Shown: positions 7,832 through 15,939 of the stretch, piece after piece
Numbering within the stretch: the first letter of the stretch is position 1
Layout: every line of letters starts with the position of its first letter
Made by a program: the position numbers and the translations under genes
Origin: an uncultured Eubacteriaceae bacterium
GTDB lineage: Bacteria; Bacillota; Clostridia; Peptostreptococcales; Anaerovoracaceae
Length of the DNA stretch: 64,000 bases
Direction: 5' to 3'
Assembly: GCA_903789635.1 (NCBI GenBank)
Contig: CAIFEY010000001.1
Coordinates: 157,318 to 221,317 of the forward strand
The notes under the pieces: model-generated
Seen by the model: the letters and a program-made list of their open reading frames with translations, nothing else
The model's database searches: none
What the model was told of the DNA's origin: nothing

Positions 7832-8808
7832 TGGTTACATTAGAAATTGGAAAAAACGAAAAGCAGCAGCGCCTGGATAAATTCCTCCGGAAGTACCTGG
7901 ACGCGGCGCCGCTCAGCGCGATCTACAAGATGATCCGCAAGGACGTGAAGGTCAACGGGAAGCGCCGGAAACAGGAGTACATCCTGGAGGAAGGCGACGT
8001 GCTGACCCTCTACGTGGCGGACGAGGAGCTCGAGAGGCTCAGGAAGCCGCGGAAGGCCGTGCAGGCGAAGAAGCAGTTCGGCGTCGCCTATGAGGACGAG
8101 GATCTGCTGATCGTCGTGAAGCCGAGCGGCCTGCTCACGCACGGAAACCGCGAGGAACACAGGAACCACCTGACCAACCAAGTCATTGACTACCTGATCC
8201 ACAGCGGCGAGTACGACCCGAGGAGCGAGAAGACCTTTTCCCCGGCGCCGGTCAACCGTCTCGACAGGAACACGTCGGGGCTCGTGATTTTCTGCAAGAA
8301 TTACACGGCCCTGCAGGATTTCAACGCGATCATCAAGGAACGCGGACGGGTGCATAAGAAGTACATCACGCTCGTTTCGGGTGTGATGCGGAAGCCTTTG
8401 TCCCTGATCGACCGGATGGAGAAGGACGAGGACAGGAACCGCGTGAGCATCGCGGATGAGGGCAAGGTCATGCACACCGAGGCCAGGCCGCTGTACTCGA
8501 CGGACAGGTTCGGCGGATTTACGCTCGCGGAGGTCGAGATCGAGACGGGGCGGACCCATCAGATCCGTGTGCAGCTTGCGGCGGCGGGGCACCCTTTGGC
8601 GGGGGATCCGAAGTACGGCGATCCCGAGGTCAATCGGCAGGTCCGGAAGCGCTGGGGGCTGACGACGCAGTTTCTGCACGCGTGGTGCCTGGAGTTCGAG
8701 GACATGCCGGAGCAGTATGCGCGCCTGAACGGAAAGCGCGTGACGGCACCGCTCCCGCGTAAGCTGGATGCAGTATGCAGAGACCTTTTCGGCAGTGTGA
8801 AGCTTTAG
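7831..8808 (+). CDS. RluA-family 23S/tRNA pseudouridine synthase
   Basis: 325 residues. The protein isomerises uridine to pseudouridine in structured RNA. It has an S4 RNA-binding domain (about residues 12-60) and an RluA catalytic domain with VNRLDRNTSGL, where Asp145 is the catalytic aspartate. TGRTHQIRVQ and HPLAGDPKYG are further family signatures. The exact target (RluC- or RluD-like) cannot be read from the sequence. No ribosome site precedes the ATG, and the TATAAT just upstream suggests a leaderless or nearly leaderless message. lepB follows 12 nt after the stop. Confidence 0.9.
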   Translation: MVTLEIGKNEKQQRLDKFLRKYLDAAPLSAIYKMIRKDVKVNGKRRKQEYILEEGDVLTLYVADEELERLRKPRKAVQAKKQFGVAYEDEDLLIVVKPSGLLTHGNREEHRNHLTNQVIDYLIHSGEYDPRSEKTFSPAPVNRLDRNTSGLVIFCKNYTALQDFNAIIKERGRVHKKYITLVSGVMRKPLSLIDRMEKDEDRNRVSIADEGKVMHTEARPLYSTDRFGGFTLAEVEIETGRTHQIRVQLAAAGHPLAGDPKYGDPEVNRQVRKRWGLTTQFLHAWCLEFEDMPEQYARLNGKRVTAPLPRKLDAVCRDLFGSVKL

Positions 8809-8820
8809 AGAGGAAAGAAC

Positions 8821-9408
8821 ATGAGTGAGGATAACTTTAACGATCAGAAACAGGGGAGATCAGTGGGAAAAGCAGTTTTGTATTGGGTGATCGAGATCGC
8901 CATTGCGGTAGCCATCGCGCTGCTGATCATCCAGGTGATCCGGCCGACCATCGTCAGGGAAACCTCGATGCTGCCGAATTTCCAGGACGGCAATTATCTC
9001 TTTGTCTACAGACTCGCATATAAGGGCGACAAGACGCCGCAGAAGGGCGACGTCATTATCTTCAAATCCAACCTTGAGGGCGACAACGGAAAGCCGAAGA
9101 TGCTGATCAAGCGCGTCATCGGCCTGCCGGGGGACAAGATCACGATCGAGAACAACGACGTCTGGATCAACGGCAAGGAGGACACGCAGTCGTACACGCA
9201 CGACGGGGAGACGAACGGCACGATCATCAACTACACCGTGCCGAAAAACCACTACTTCTGCATGGGCGACAACCGGCTGGTCAGCATAGACAGCCGCTAC
9301 GCGAGCGTCGGTGCGGTGCCGAAGAGCAAGATCGTCGGCAAGGTCGTGTTCCGCCTGTATCCGTTCAGCGAGATCGGCACGATCAAGAACCCGTACCAGT
9401 CCAAGTAA
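8821..9408 (+). CDS. lepB: Signal peptidase I
   Basis: 195 residues. This membrane serine protease removes signal peptides from exported proteins. One N-terminal membrane helix (about 18-39) is followed by the catalytic serine in ETSMLP (Ser49), the general-base lysine in KRVIGLPGD (Lys97), and the box GDNRLVSIDSR. The single membrane segment and short length are typical of Gram-positive SipS-type enzymes. It may process the exported esterases and rhodaneses encoded later in this window. It is co-directional with the pseudouridine synthase. Confidence 0.95.
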   Translation: MSEDNFNDQKQGRSVGKAVLYWVIEIAIAVAIALLIIQVIRPTIVRETSMLPNFQDGNYLFVYRLAYKGDKTPQKGDVIIFKSNLEGDNGKPKMLIKRVIGLPGDKITIENNDVWINGKEDTQSYTHDGETNGTIINYTVPKNHYFCMGDNRLVSIDSRYASVGAVPKSKIVGKVVFRLYPFSEIGTIKNPYQSK

Positions 9409-9545
9409 TGCGGCCGCCCCGGGGCTTGTTCGGGACAAAATAAGAGGCGCAGGGCAATACCCGATCTGCCGCCGACCGGCGCTGAGCCGCAGAACGGCAG
9501 AACCGCAGAAACGGAAAACTCTCTTCCAGCAAAGGAGGAATGTCG

Positions 9546-10013
9546 ATGAAGAATAAAGACGACGGCTACAAGCTGGCCGCGAATAATAAGAAGGCGCGCC
9601 ACGATTATTTTATCGAGGAGACGTACGAGGCCGGAATCGTGCTGACGGGCACGGAGATCAAGTCCGTCCGCGAGGGAAAGGTCAGCATCAAGGAGAGCTT
9701 TGCGCGCGTGGACAACGGCGAGGTCTGGCTGTACGGCATGAACATCAGCCCGTACAAGCAGGGAAACCGATTTAACGTCGATCCGCTCCGCCCGAGAAAA
9801 CTCCTCCTGCATAAGAAGGAGATCCGGAAGCTGATCGGCTATGTCACGCAGCAGGGACTGACCCTGGTGCCGCTGAAGATGTACATCAACCGCAAGGGCC
9901 TGGCCAAGGTCGAGCTCGCCGTCGCGCGAGGCAAGAAGAACTACGACAAGCGCGACACCATGGCCAAGCGCGACGCCGAGCGCAAGATGGACCGGGCGGT
10001 GAAGAACTGGTAA
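9546..10013 (+). CDS. smpB: SsrA-binding protein SmpB
   Basis: 155 residues. SmpB binds tmRNA and delivers it to stalled ribosomes in trans-translation. Family signatures are [32 protein letters not shown] and the basic C-terminal tail [27 protein letters not shown] at 9531-9538 fits ATG 9546 (7-nt gap) better than the in-frame ATG 9540, which is only 1 nt away. The intact ssrA gene lies 4.4 kb downstream on the same strand. A decayed ssrA fragment sits directly behind smpB. Confidence 0.97.
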   Translation: MKNKDDGYKLAANNKKARHDYFIEETYEAGIVLTGTEIKSVREGKVSIKESFARVDNGEVWLYGMNISPYKQGNRFNVDPLRPRKLLLHKKEIRKLIGYVTQQGLTLVPLKMYINRKGLAKVELAVARGKKNYDKRDTMAKRDAERKMDRAVKNW

Positions 10014-10048
10014 TCGGTTGACTTGGGAAGGGCGCGGCCGCGGCATTT

Positions 10049-10115
10049 ACGTCAAAGTACACCTTCAATTTATACTTAAAAGCAAAATATCAATAACGGT
10101 AATTTAGCTCTGACC
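10049..10115 (+). pseudogene. Degenerate fragment of ssrA (tmRNA tag region)
   Basis: This stretch aligns by eye with the tag-coding part of the intact tmRNA at about 14,458-14,515. CACCTTCAATTTATAC here matches CACCTTAAATTTAAAC there (14 of 16), and AATTTAGCTCTG is identical in both. Translated in the tag frame, it reads ...NNGNLALT against NNNSNLALAA in the intact gene. The tag stop, the acceptor halves and the rest of the tmRNA are absent. It lies directly after smpB, a common place for ssrA in Firmicutes. Confidence 0.65.
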
Positions 10116-10138
10116 TTGGATGGTCGGAGCTTTTTTTT
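10107..10138 (+). terminator. Rho-independent terminator after smpB
   Basis: The 9-bp stem 10107-10115/10122-10130 (one G-U pair) with a 6-nt loop is followed by eight T residues. Its left arm is the end of the ssrA-like fragment (GCTCTGACC), so the terminator appears to have been built on that fragment. Confidence 0.85.
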
Positions 10139-10393
10139 GTACAATACAGACAATAAATTACCGGGTTGATGGGGATAATAGCGCCTGCATACGGGATGGA
10201 AAACCCATTCTGCATTGGAAACAGTGGGGTTCAAGTAAATGTTTGAATTGCAACGAATCGTGATTATAAAACAATCCGAAGTGACGCCATACTCGTATTG
10301 AAATTTGCAATTTCTGCATACCGATCTGCTAGTGTATGATCATAGGAATGGTAGGCGTGAAGGATATGTGAAGGAATAGGAAAGAAGGCGTGT

Positions 10394-10939
10394 ATGAAAC
10401 ATCTTTTAGTGCTGTCACATTGCATCCTCAATCATGCAGCTAAGGTGGAGCAGGATGAATCGGAACTGCAGGATGAGTACAGGGTACGCGCGGAACTTCT
10501 TCGGTTGATTCTGGAGAAGGATGTCCAAATGATACAGCTGCCCTGTCCGGAATTCCTGATGTATGGTTCTCAGCGCTGGGGTCATGTAAGGAATCAGTTC
10601 GAGCATCCATACTACATTGCGCAGTGCAGGAAATTACTTGAGACAACGCTGCTTCAGCTGGAAGAGTATTCACAGCATCCGGAAAGCTTTCACCTGATGG
10701 GAATCGTTTCCGTCGAGGGGAGTCCAAACTGCGGATATCGCCTTACCTGCGTGGGAAGCAAGTGGAAGGGCGAAATCGGAGAAGATCCCAAGCATGTTGA
10801 AGAGATTCAGCATTCACTTCGAATGGTTGATGAACCGGGCGTCTACATGAAGCTGCTGGAGAATGAACTGAATGAGCGTCAGCTGTCAATTCCGATTATT
10901 ACGATGGATGAGGCGGTTCAGGCTGTGAAACTGCTCTAG
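10394..10939 (+). CDS. TudS-related putative desulfidase (CD3072-type)
   Basis: 181 residues. It resembles the small TudS/DUF523 family, whose studied members use a [4Fe-4S] cluster to remove sulfur from thiouracil. Three cysteines in the family positions are visible: Cys10 (LSHCILN), Cys51 (PCPEF) and Cys113 (GSPNCG). They would bind the cluster. It is the first gene of a five-gene run with an ECF transporter, the arrangement known from the CD3072-CD3073 pair. It may therefore process the transported compound, perhaps a thiolated base or similar; the substrate is unknown. The ribosome site AGAAGG is weak. Confidence 0.75.
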   Translation: MKHLLVLSHCILNHAAKVEQDESELQDEYRVRAELLRLILEKDVQMIQLPCPEFLMYGSQRWGHVRNQFEHPYYIAQCRKLLETTLLQLEEYSQHPESFHLMGIVSVEGSPNCGYRLTCVGSKWKGEIGEDPKHVEEIQHSLRMVDEPGVYMKLLENELNERQLSIPIITMDEAVQAVKLL

Positions 10940-10984
10940 CACAGGAATTATAGAATTTTATGGTAAGAGAGTAAGGAGATTACA

Positions 10985-11557
10985 ATGAAGAAGAACAGAA
11001 ACGCTTATGTATTGGCATTTTGCGGCGTGTCGGTCGCAATGAATATCGTGCTGGGTATTATTACTTCGGCACTGGGAATTCCGCTGTATCTTGATACGCT
11101 GGGCACGGTGCTGACCGCGGCGATCTTAGGACCGGTTCCGGGTATTCTGGTAGGCTGCCTGAGCAACGTGATCACCGGACTGATTTACAGCGTGTCGGAC
11201 ATCCCGTTCTGCCTGGTGAATATGGCAGTAGGTCTGATTGTAGGTCTGGTTGCCAAGAAGTGGAACTTCGGAATCATCCCGGCAATCATTACGGGTCTTG
11301 CCCTGAGTATTATCTGCCCGGCAATCGGTACGCCGATTGGCATCTATGTTTACGGGGGAATGAACGGATCCGTTTCCGACGTGCTGGTTGCATCGCTGGT
11401 TCAGGGTGGAAAGACCATCTTCCAGGCATCTTTCCTGAGAAACATCGCATCGAACCTGATCGATAAGATCGGTACCTGCGTTATCGCCGCTTTACTGATC
11501 AAGGCAATGCCGATGAGATTCCTGGACAACTTCAAGAAGGAGAAGAAGACTGCTTAA
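10985..11557 (+). CDS. ECF transporter S component (CD3073-type)
   Basis: 190 residues with about five to six membrane helices, short loops and a positively charged C-terminus. This is the size and style of the substrate-binding S component of energy-coupling factor importers. It lies between the TudS-like gene and ecfA, ecfA' and ecfT, so a dedicated (group I) ECF importer is encoded complete. The S component decides the substrate, which cannot be read from the sequence. AAGGAG precedes ATG 10985. The context suggests a sulfur-containing metabolite; that is inference. Confidence 0.75.
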   Translation: MKKNRNAYVLAFCGVSVAMNIVLGIITSALGIPLYLDTLGTVLTAAILGPVPGILVGCLSNVITGLIYSVSDIPFCLVNMAVGLIVGLVAKKWNFGIIPAIITGLALSIICPAIGTPIGIYVYGGMNGSVSDVLVASLVQGGKTIFQASFLRNIASNLIDKIGTCVIAALLIKAMPMRFLDNFKKEKKTA

Positions 11558-11598
11558 TTGAATTCCATTTTACTTAAATTGCAGAGATAGGCAAGGCT

Positions 11599-12474
11599 AT
11601 GATTAAAATCGACAACATTGTACATAAGTACACAGTGTGGGACGATGAGAATACAAAGAACGAAAAAGTAGTGCTGGACGGAATATCCCTGGATATTCCG
11701 TCTAGTACGTTTATGGCCATTTTAGGGCCGAACGGCTCAGGAAAGTCTACACTGGCAAAGCATCTCAATGTCCTGCTTCTGCCGGACGAGGGCACCGTTT
11801 GGATTGACGGGATAAACACGGCAGACGTTGATAAACTATGGGACATCCGTTCCCAGGTTGGAATGGTATTTCAGAATCCGGACAATCAAATCATCGGAAC
11901 GAGCGTTGAAGAGGATGTTGCGTTCGGTCCGGAGAATAAGAATATGGAATCCTCAAAGATACGAACATTGGTCGAATCCTGCCTGAAGAGGGTTGGCCTT
12001 TGGCAAAAGAGAAAAGAATCTCCGACAAGGCTGTCCGGTGGACAGAAACAGCGGCTGGGAACGGCTGATGCATTGGCCGGTGTGCCAAAGTGCATCGTTA
12101 TGGATGAACCGACTGCGATGCTGGACCCGGAAGCACGGAAGGAAGTTATCCGCCTGATTCATGACCTGAACAAGAACGAGGGGATCACCATCGTGTTGAT
12201 CACGCACCATACGGACGAAGTGGCGGACGCTGATCAAATTGTTCTGATGAAAGAAGGACACATCATCGGAAAAGGAACGCCGATGGAAATCTTCTCGAAT
12301 AAGGAACTGCTTCGTGCCGCGAAGATGGATATTCCGCCAAGGGTAGAGCTTGGGGATAAACTTCGAGAAGCCGGGATACCTGTCCCGGAATCCATTCTTA
12401 CGGAAGAAAAGATGAAGAGCGAGATTCTGCGGCTGTACAATGAAACGAAGGGGAAAGGAGAAGCTACATGCTGA
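11599..12474 (+). CDS. ecfA1: ECF transporter ATPase EcfA1
   Basis: 291 residues. It is one of the paired ATPases that drive ECF import. Walker A is GPNGSGKST (residues 43-51), the Q-loop region is MVFQNPDNQIIG, the signature is LSGGQ (145-149), and Walker B is CIVMDE (165-170). The string after the signature (QRLGTADALAGVP) departs from the usual QRVAIAGVLAMRP, but the catalytic motifs are intact. The gene overlaps the start of the next one by 7 nt. A family C-terminal domain follows the ATPase core. Confidence 0.92.
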   Translation: MIKIDNIVHKYTVWDDENTKNEKVVLDGISLDIPSSTFMAILGPNGSGKSTLAKHLNVLLLPDEGTVWIDGINTADVDKLWDIRSQVGMVFQNPDNQIIGTSVEEDVAFGPENKNMESSKIRTLVESCLKRVGLWQKRKESPTRLSGGQKQRLGTADALAGVPKCIVMDEPTAMLDPEARKEVIRLIHDLNKNEGITIVLITHHTDEVADADQIVLMKEGHIIGKGTPMEIFSNKELLRAAKMDIPPRVELGDKLREAGIPVPESILTEEKMKSEILRLYNETKGKGEATC

Positions 12475-13325
12475 AGGGTGAAAATATTTCCTTTTCTTAC
12501 AATCAGGCTGGTGCTGAAGAAAAAGCCGTGCTGAAAAACATCTCTTTCGAGATTCGGGAAGGCGACTTCATTGGTCTGATTGGATCCTCGGGCTCGGGCA
12601 AGACCACATTCGTAAAACACCTGAATGGTCTTCTCAAGGCGACGTCCGGCACCATCACCTATAACGGGCAGAATATCTATGAAAAAGGATATAAGCTCTC
12701 CAATCTCAGAAAAGAAGTGGGACTGGTCTTCCAGTATCCGGAGCATCAGCTTTTCGGAAGCACGGTTCTGAAGGATACAATGTATGGACCCAGGAATCTG
12801 GGAATGACGGATGAGGAAGCAGAAGAAAGTGCGAAGAGCAGCTTGAAACTGGTGGGTGTCGATGAGTCGTACTATTACGCCAGTCCAATGGAATTATCCG
12901 GTGGGCAGAAACGCTGCGTCGCGATTGCCGGCGTATTGGCCATGAAGCCGAAGATACTTGTCCTTGATGAGCCGGCGGCAGGTCTGGATCCTGAGACGAA
13001 GTTTATGATCTTTGACCTGATCCGACGCATTCAAACAGAGCGGAATATCGCAATCGTTCTGGTGTCTCATCATATGGAAGATGTGGCGCAGTTCGCGAAT
13101 CGTGTCTGGGTTCTGCATGACGGAACACTGAAGATGGACGATACGCCGGCCAATGTGTTTGCGAAAGTGGACCAATTAGATGAGATGGGAATCGGTGTCC
13201 CACAGATTACGCAGTTGACATACGAGCTGATGAAAAGCGGTATGCCGCTTCCGCATGCTGCGATTTCTGTGGATGAAGCAGCGAAGATGCTGACTCATCT
13301 GCTGCGGAAGGGGGCGAATGCATGA
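12468..13325 (+). CDS. ecfA2: ECF transporter ATPase EcfA2
   Basis: 285 residues. It is the second ATPase of the pair, with Walker A GSSGSGKTT (39-47), VFQYPEHQLFGSTV, signature LSGGQ (143-147) and Walker B ILVLDEPAAGLDP. FQYPEHQLF is characteristic of EcfA2 (EcfA'), where EcfA1 has FQNPDNQ. It overlaps ecfA1 by 7 nt and ecfT by 4 nt, so the three subunits are translationally coupled. Confidence 0.93.
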   Translation: MLKGENISFSYNQAGAEEKAVLKNISFEIREGDFIGLIGSSGSGKTTFVKHLNGLLKATSGTITYNGQNIYEKGYKLSNLRKEVGLVFQYPEHQLFGSTVLKDTMYGPRNLGMTDEEAEESAKSSLKLVGVDESYYYASPMELSGGQKRCVAIAGVLAMKPKILVLDEPAAGLDPETKFMIFDLIRRIQTERNIAIVLVSHHMEDVAQFANRVWVLHDGTLKMDDTPANVFAKVDQLDEMGIGVPQITQLTYELMKSGMPLPHAAISVDEAAKMLTHLLRKGANA

Positions 13326-14122
13326 TACGCGATATTACCATTGGACAGTATTACGATGTGCCGTCCGTAATTCATCGACTGGATCCGAGAGTCAAGCTGA
13401 TGGGTGTGCTGATCTATATCGTTGCGCTGTTTCTCATTCGCAATCCGGTGCTCTACATCGTCCCGCTGGTCGTTACGATTGTGCTCTATGCGGCAGCTAA
13501 GGTGCCGGCATCCTATTTCTTCAAGGGACTCAGGGGAATTATCCTGCTTCTGTTATTCACATTCGTTTTTCGAATGCTGTATACGCCGGGTGATGTGATT
13601 GCTTCGTTCTGGATTTTCAATATTACAAGCCAGGGCGTTGTCAAAGCAATCCAAATGACGGCAAGAATTGCGCTGATGATTACCGGAGCGGCATTGATCT
13701 CGTATACGTCTACGCCTAAAGCGCTGGCGGACGGGTTGGAAAAGGCCTTCTCCTGCTTTCAGCGAATTGGGATTCCGGTGCACGATATGGCGATCATCGT
13801 GATGATTGCTTTCCGCTTCATCCCGATCATGTTTGAAGAGTTGAATTTATTGATGGATGCCCAGGCGGCCCGTGGAGCCAAATTTTCAGAAGGGAACATT
13901 CTGCAGAAATGCAAGGGCGTGATTACGCTGCTGCTTCCTCTGTTCATGATGAGTGTCAACCGCTCCTCCGATTTAGCAATGGCCATGGAAGCCCGGGGAT
14001 ACTCCGGAAGCCACGAAGTCTCCAGGATGTACCCGCTTCGGTATCGAACGGCGGATTATGTCTCGTACGTGCTGCTGGCGTTGTATCTGGCGGCGTTTAT
14101 CTTCATAAGGGTTTTTCTGTAA
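13322..14122 (+). CDS. ecfT: ECF transporter transmembrane protein EcfT
   Basis: 266 residues. EcfT is the membrane scaffold that couples the ATPases to the S component. Several N-terminal membrane helices, a central amphipathic region with the two Ala-Arg-Gly-type motifs (QAARGAKF and MEARGYSG), and one C-terminal helix are visible. The ARG motifs are the contact points for the EcfA pair. It ends the operon; no clear terminator is seen before the ssrA promoter. By eye the whole 10.4-14.1 kb cassette is less GC-rich at codon third positions than lepB or smpB. Confidence 0.92.
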   Translation: MIRDITIGQYYDVPSVIHRLDPRVKLMGVLIYIVALFLIRNPVLYIVPLVVTIVLYAAAKVPASYFFKGLRGIILLLLFTFVFRMLYTPGDVIASFWIFNITSQGVVKAIQMTARIALMITGAALISYTSTPKALADGLEKAFSCFQRIGIPVHDMAIIVMIAFRFIPIMFEELNLLMDAQAARGAKFSEGNILQKCKGVITLLLPLFMMSVNRSSDLAMAMEARGYSGSHEVSRMYPLRYRTADYVSYVLLALYLAAFIFIRVFL

Positions 14123-14315
14123 GGAATAATAAATCCGCAGTGGCGGCTATATCGCTGTCACGCTGAGAATACTTCTCAAATTGACAAACGGAAAAGAATG
14201 GAGTAGAATAGCGATGGTTAGAGATATCTAATTAACGACTTTGATACATTATTTTAGTTGTCTGTGTATGAGGTTAGATTAACTCTAACACCTGCCGCGC
14301 GGCCTTTATTAAGGG

Positions 14316-14343
14316 TTTACCCGCCTTGTTTTTCGTGTATAAT
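14316..14343 (+). promoter_or_regulatory. Promoter of ssrA
   Basis: TTTACC (14316-14321), 16-nt spacer, TATAAT (14338-14343). The start would fall about 40 nt before the mature tmRNA 5' end, with a short GC-rich hairpin (GATGCCGGATCCGTCCGGCATC) between. Confidence 0.65.
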
Positions 14344-14393
14344 AATAGTACAAGCGAGAAGTATGATGCCGGATCCGTCCGGCATCACACCGT

Positions 14394-14754
14394 GGGGATG
14401 TAAAGGTTTCGACGGGGGTATAGAAACTTCATAAGCGGGCCGCAGTCGCCAAGTCTGCGTTAAAAATGGCACCTTAAATTTAAACGCTAAAAATAATAAT
14501 AGCAATTTAGCTCTGGCTGCTTAGTTACAGCCTTAAGCTTGTCATCTCCGGTTCACCTGCAGGTCGGAATCATGGCATCAAATTATGCAGGAAAACTTAT
14601 CCGAATCTCCCCGATCGGATAGGGACTTAGGGGATAGCGAAATCGCCAGTCTGCTGACGGACGGACGACGGGGCGAATCATAATCCATCAGCTGCGCCCG
14701 GAGAAAGTGAGGCGGAAATGTTTTCGGACAGGAGTTCGATTCTCCTCATCTCCA
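14394..14754 (+). ncRNA. ssrA: Transfer-messenger RNA (tmRNA)
   Basis: About 361 nt. The 5' end GGGGATGTAAAGGTTTCGAC and the 3' end GGAGTTCGATTCTCCTCATC then TCC-A form the tRNA-like domain, with a 7-bp acceptor (GGGGATG with CATCTCC, one G-U pair). CCA is not encoded. The tag frame at 14486-14524 reads AKNNNSNLALAA followed by TAG, a usual Firmicute proteolysis tag. Together with SmpB, it frees stalled ribosomes. A terminator follows at once. A decayed partial copy lies behind smpB, and copies of its 3' end recur in the tandem repeats downstream. Confidence 0.97.
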
Positions 14755-14756
14755 TT

Positions 14757-14794
14757 CACGAAAAAAAAGGACCTGAAAGGTCCTTTTTTTCGTG
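14757..14794. terminator. Terminator of ssrA
   Basis: CACG-A8-GGACCT pairs with AGGTCC-T7-CGTG around a GAA loop (17-18 bp). It is symmetrical and could work from both sides. Its right arm, GGTCC-T(n)-CGTGG, recurs at the end of each 165-bp repeat that follows. Confidence 0.9.
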
Positions 14795-14804
14795 GAATAA
14801 CGCG

Positions 14805-15182
14805 ATGAGGAGAGTCGAACTCCGAGAGGCACGAACGTCGTGAGACCGTCCAGTGGACGGTCGAACAGAGAGTGCGCCGAGCGACTGAACGGGGAGAGAG
14901 GCGTGCCGGGGAAGGGGCCCCGGCGGACTCTCCTCATGTCCGGCGGGGTCCGAGGGGGTCCTTTTTTCGTGGAGGAGAATCGAACTCCGAGAGGCACGAA
15001 CGTCGTGAGACCGTCCAGTGGACGGTCGAACAGAGAGTGCGCCGAGCGACCGAAGGGGGAGCGAGGCGTGCCGGGGAAGGGGCCCCGGCGGACTCTCCTC
15101 ATCTCCGGCGGACCCGAGGGGGGTCCTTTTTTCGTGGAGGAGAGTCGAACTCCGAGAGGCACGAGCGTCGTGAGACCGTCCG
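14805..15182. repeat. Tandem 165-bp repeat derived in part from the tmRNA 3' end
   Basis: Units begin at 14807, 14972 and 15137 (period exactly 165). The third is cut after about 46 nt. Each unit opens with an inverted copy of the tmRNA T-arm (GAGGAGAGTCGAACTCC) and closes with a direct copy of the tmRNA end and terminator (CTCTCCTCATCTCC ... GGTCCTTTTTTCGTGG). In unit 1, 14805-14816 and 14926-14937 are perfect 12-bp complements. Inside are hairpins CACGA-ACG-TCGTG, GACCGTCC-AGT-GGACGGTC and GCCGGGG-AAGGG-CCCCGGC. A long open frame through the repeats (14840-15331) is a by-product of their composition. Confidence 0.85.
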
Positions 15183-15939
15183 GCGATGGCGCACGGGGGC
15201 CTGAAATTTGGGAAAAACCACCGTTAGAAGTCTATTTTCCCACTCGCCTCTGGAAATTTAGGAAAATGACACCTATATGGCTCAAATTCCCAAGTCACCT
15301 GCAGTGGGAGGGTAGATATTATACCCTATAGGGGTATACGCGGGACGATGATCATCGATGAGCGAGGGGAACACCGCCGCTGCCGCTGGAAAATGGACGA
15401 CAACACGACGATGTTTTGTGGCGGATTATGCAGTCTGTCCAGAATGACGGCGGTGGTGCAGTCAATGACGGCGGGCGCACTGGTCAAAACGATGATCGTA
15501 CTCTGCCCGCGGTGACGGAGGCGCCCGCCGACCTCCCCGGAATTTGGGAATATCGGATTTTCGGCGCCGTTTTCCCTAACTTTTTTTGACGAGTTGGGAA
15601 ACTGGCAAGGAATGGGCCGAATTCCTAACGCTGGCGCGCCATACCCCGCCGAGGCTGGCGGTGTGAGCGTAATCGTGCGATCGTTACAGCAAGAAAATGG
15701 TGGATATTATATTACCATCTTCCTCCGCCAAAGTTCCGCAGCAGTGTTGTCAATTCACTGCTGCACCGTCAGTGCTTGTCCCAGTATTGCCACGCCGCCC
15801 TAATGTACCAGCTTGATCAAGGCAGAGACGAGTGCGCCGATGTGATTGATGAATCCTGCGAATTCTGATAAAATTAACAAAATAATAAGTTCGTGTTATT
15901 GATCGCTCTGCTGAATAAACAGGATGAGAAGGGATGGCC
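15183..15939. other. Gene-free stretch between the repeat array and the MerR gene
   Basis: No supported gene or known RNA. The motif AAATTTGGGAA or a variant recurs (near 15,204, 15,253 and 15,542), with the complement TTCCC at several places, so short inverted pairs can form (GGGAAAA near 15,210 with TTTTCCC near 15,235). A short palindrome ATACCCTATAGGGGTAT lies near 15,320. The stretch looks like decayed accessory DNA. The MerR promoter is probably in the last 80 bases. Confidence 0.5.

Noticed and set aside
10139..10393. Known riboswitch upstream of the desulfidase/ECF cassette
   Set aside because: The leader is about the right size and can form short stems, but I found no conserved core of TPP, cobalamin, FMN, folate, purine or other ECF-linked riboswitches.
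14840..15331. Open reading frame of 163 codons across the tandem repeats
   Set aside because: It follows the repeat units, has no ribosome site, and its protein repeats with the DNA period of 165 bp (55 residues). The repeats are better explained by their inverted and terminator structure.
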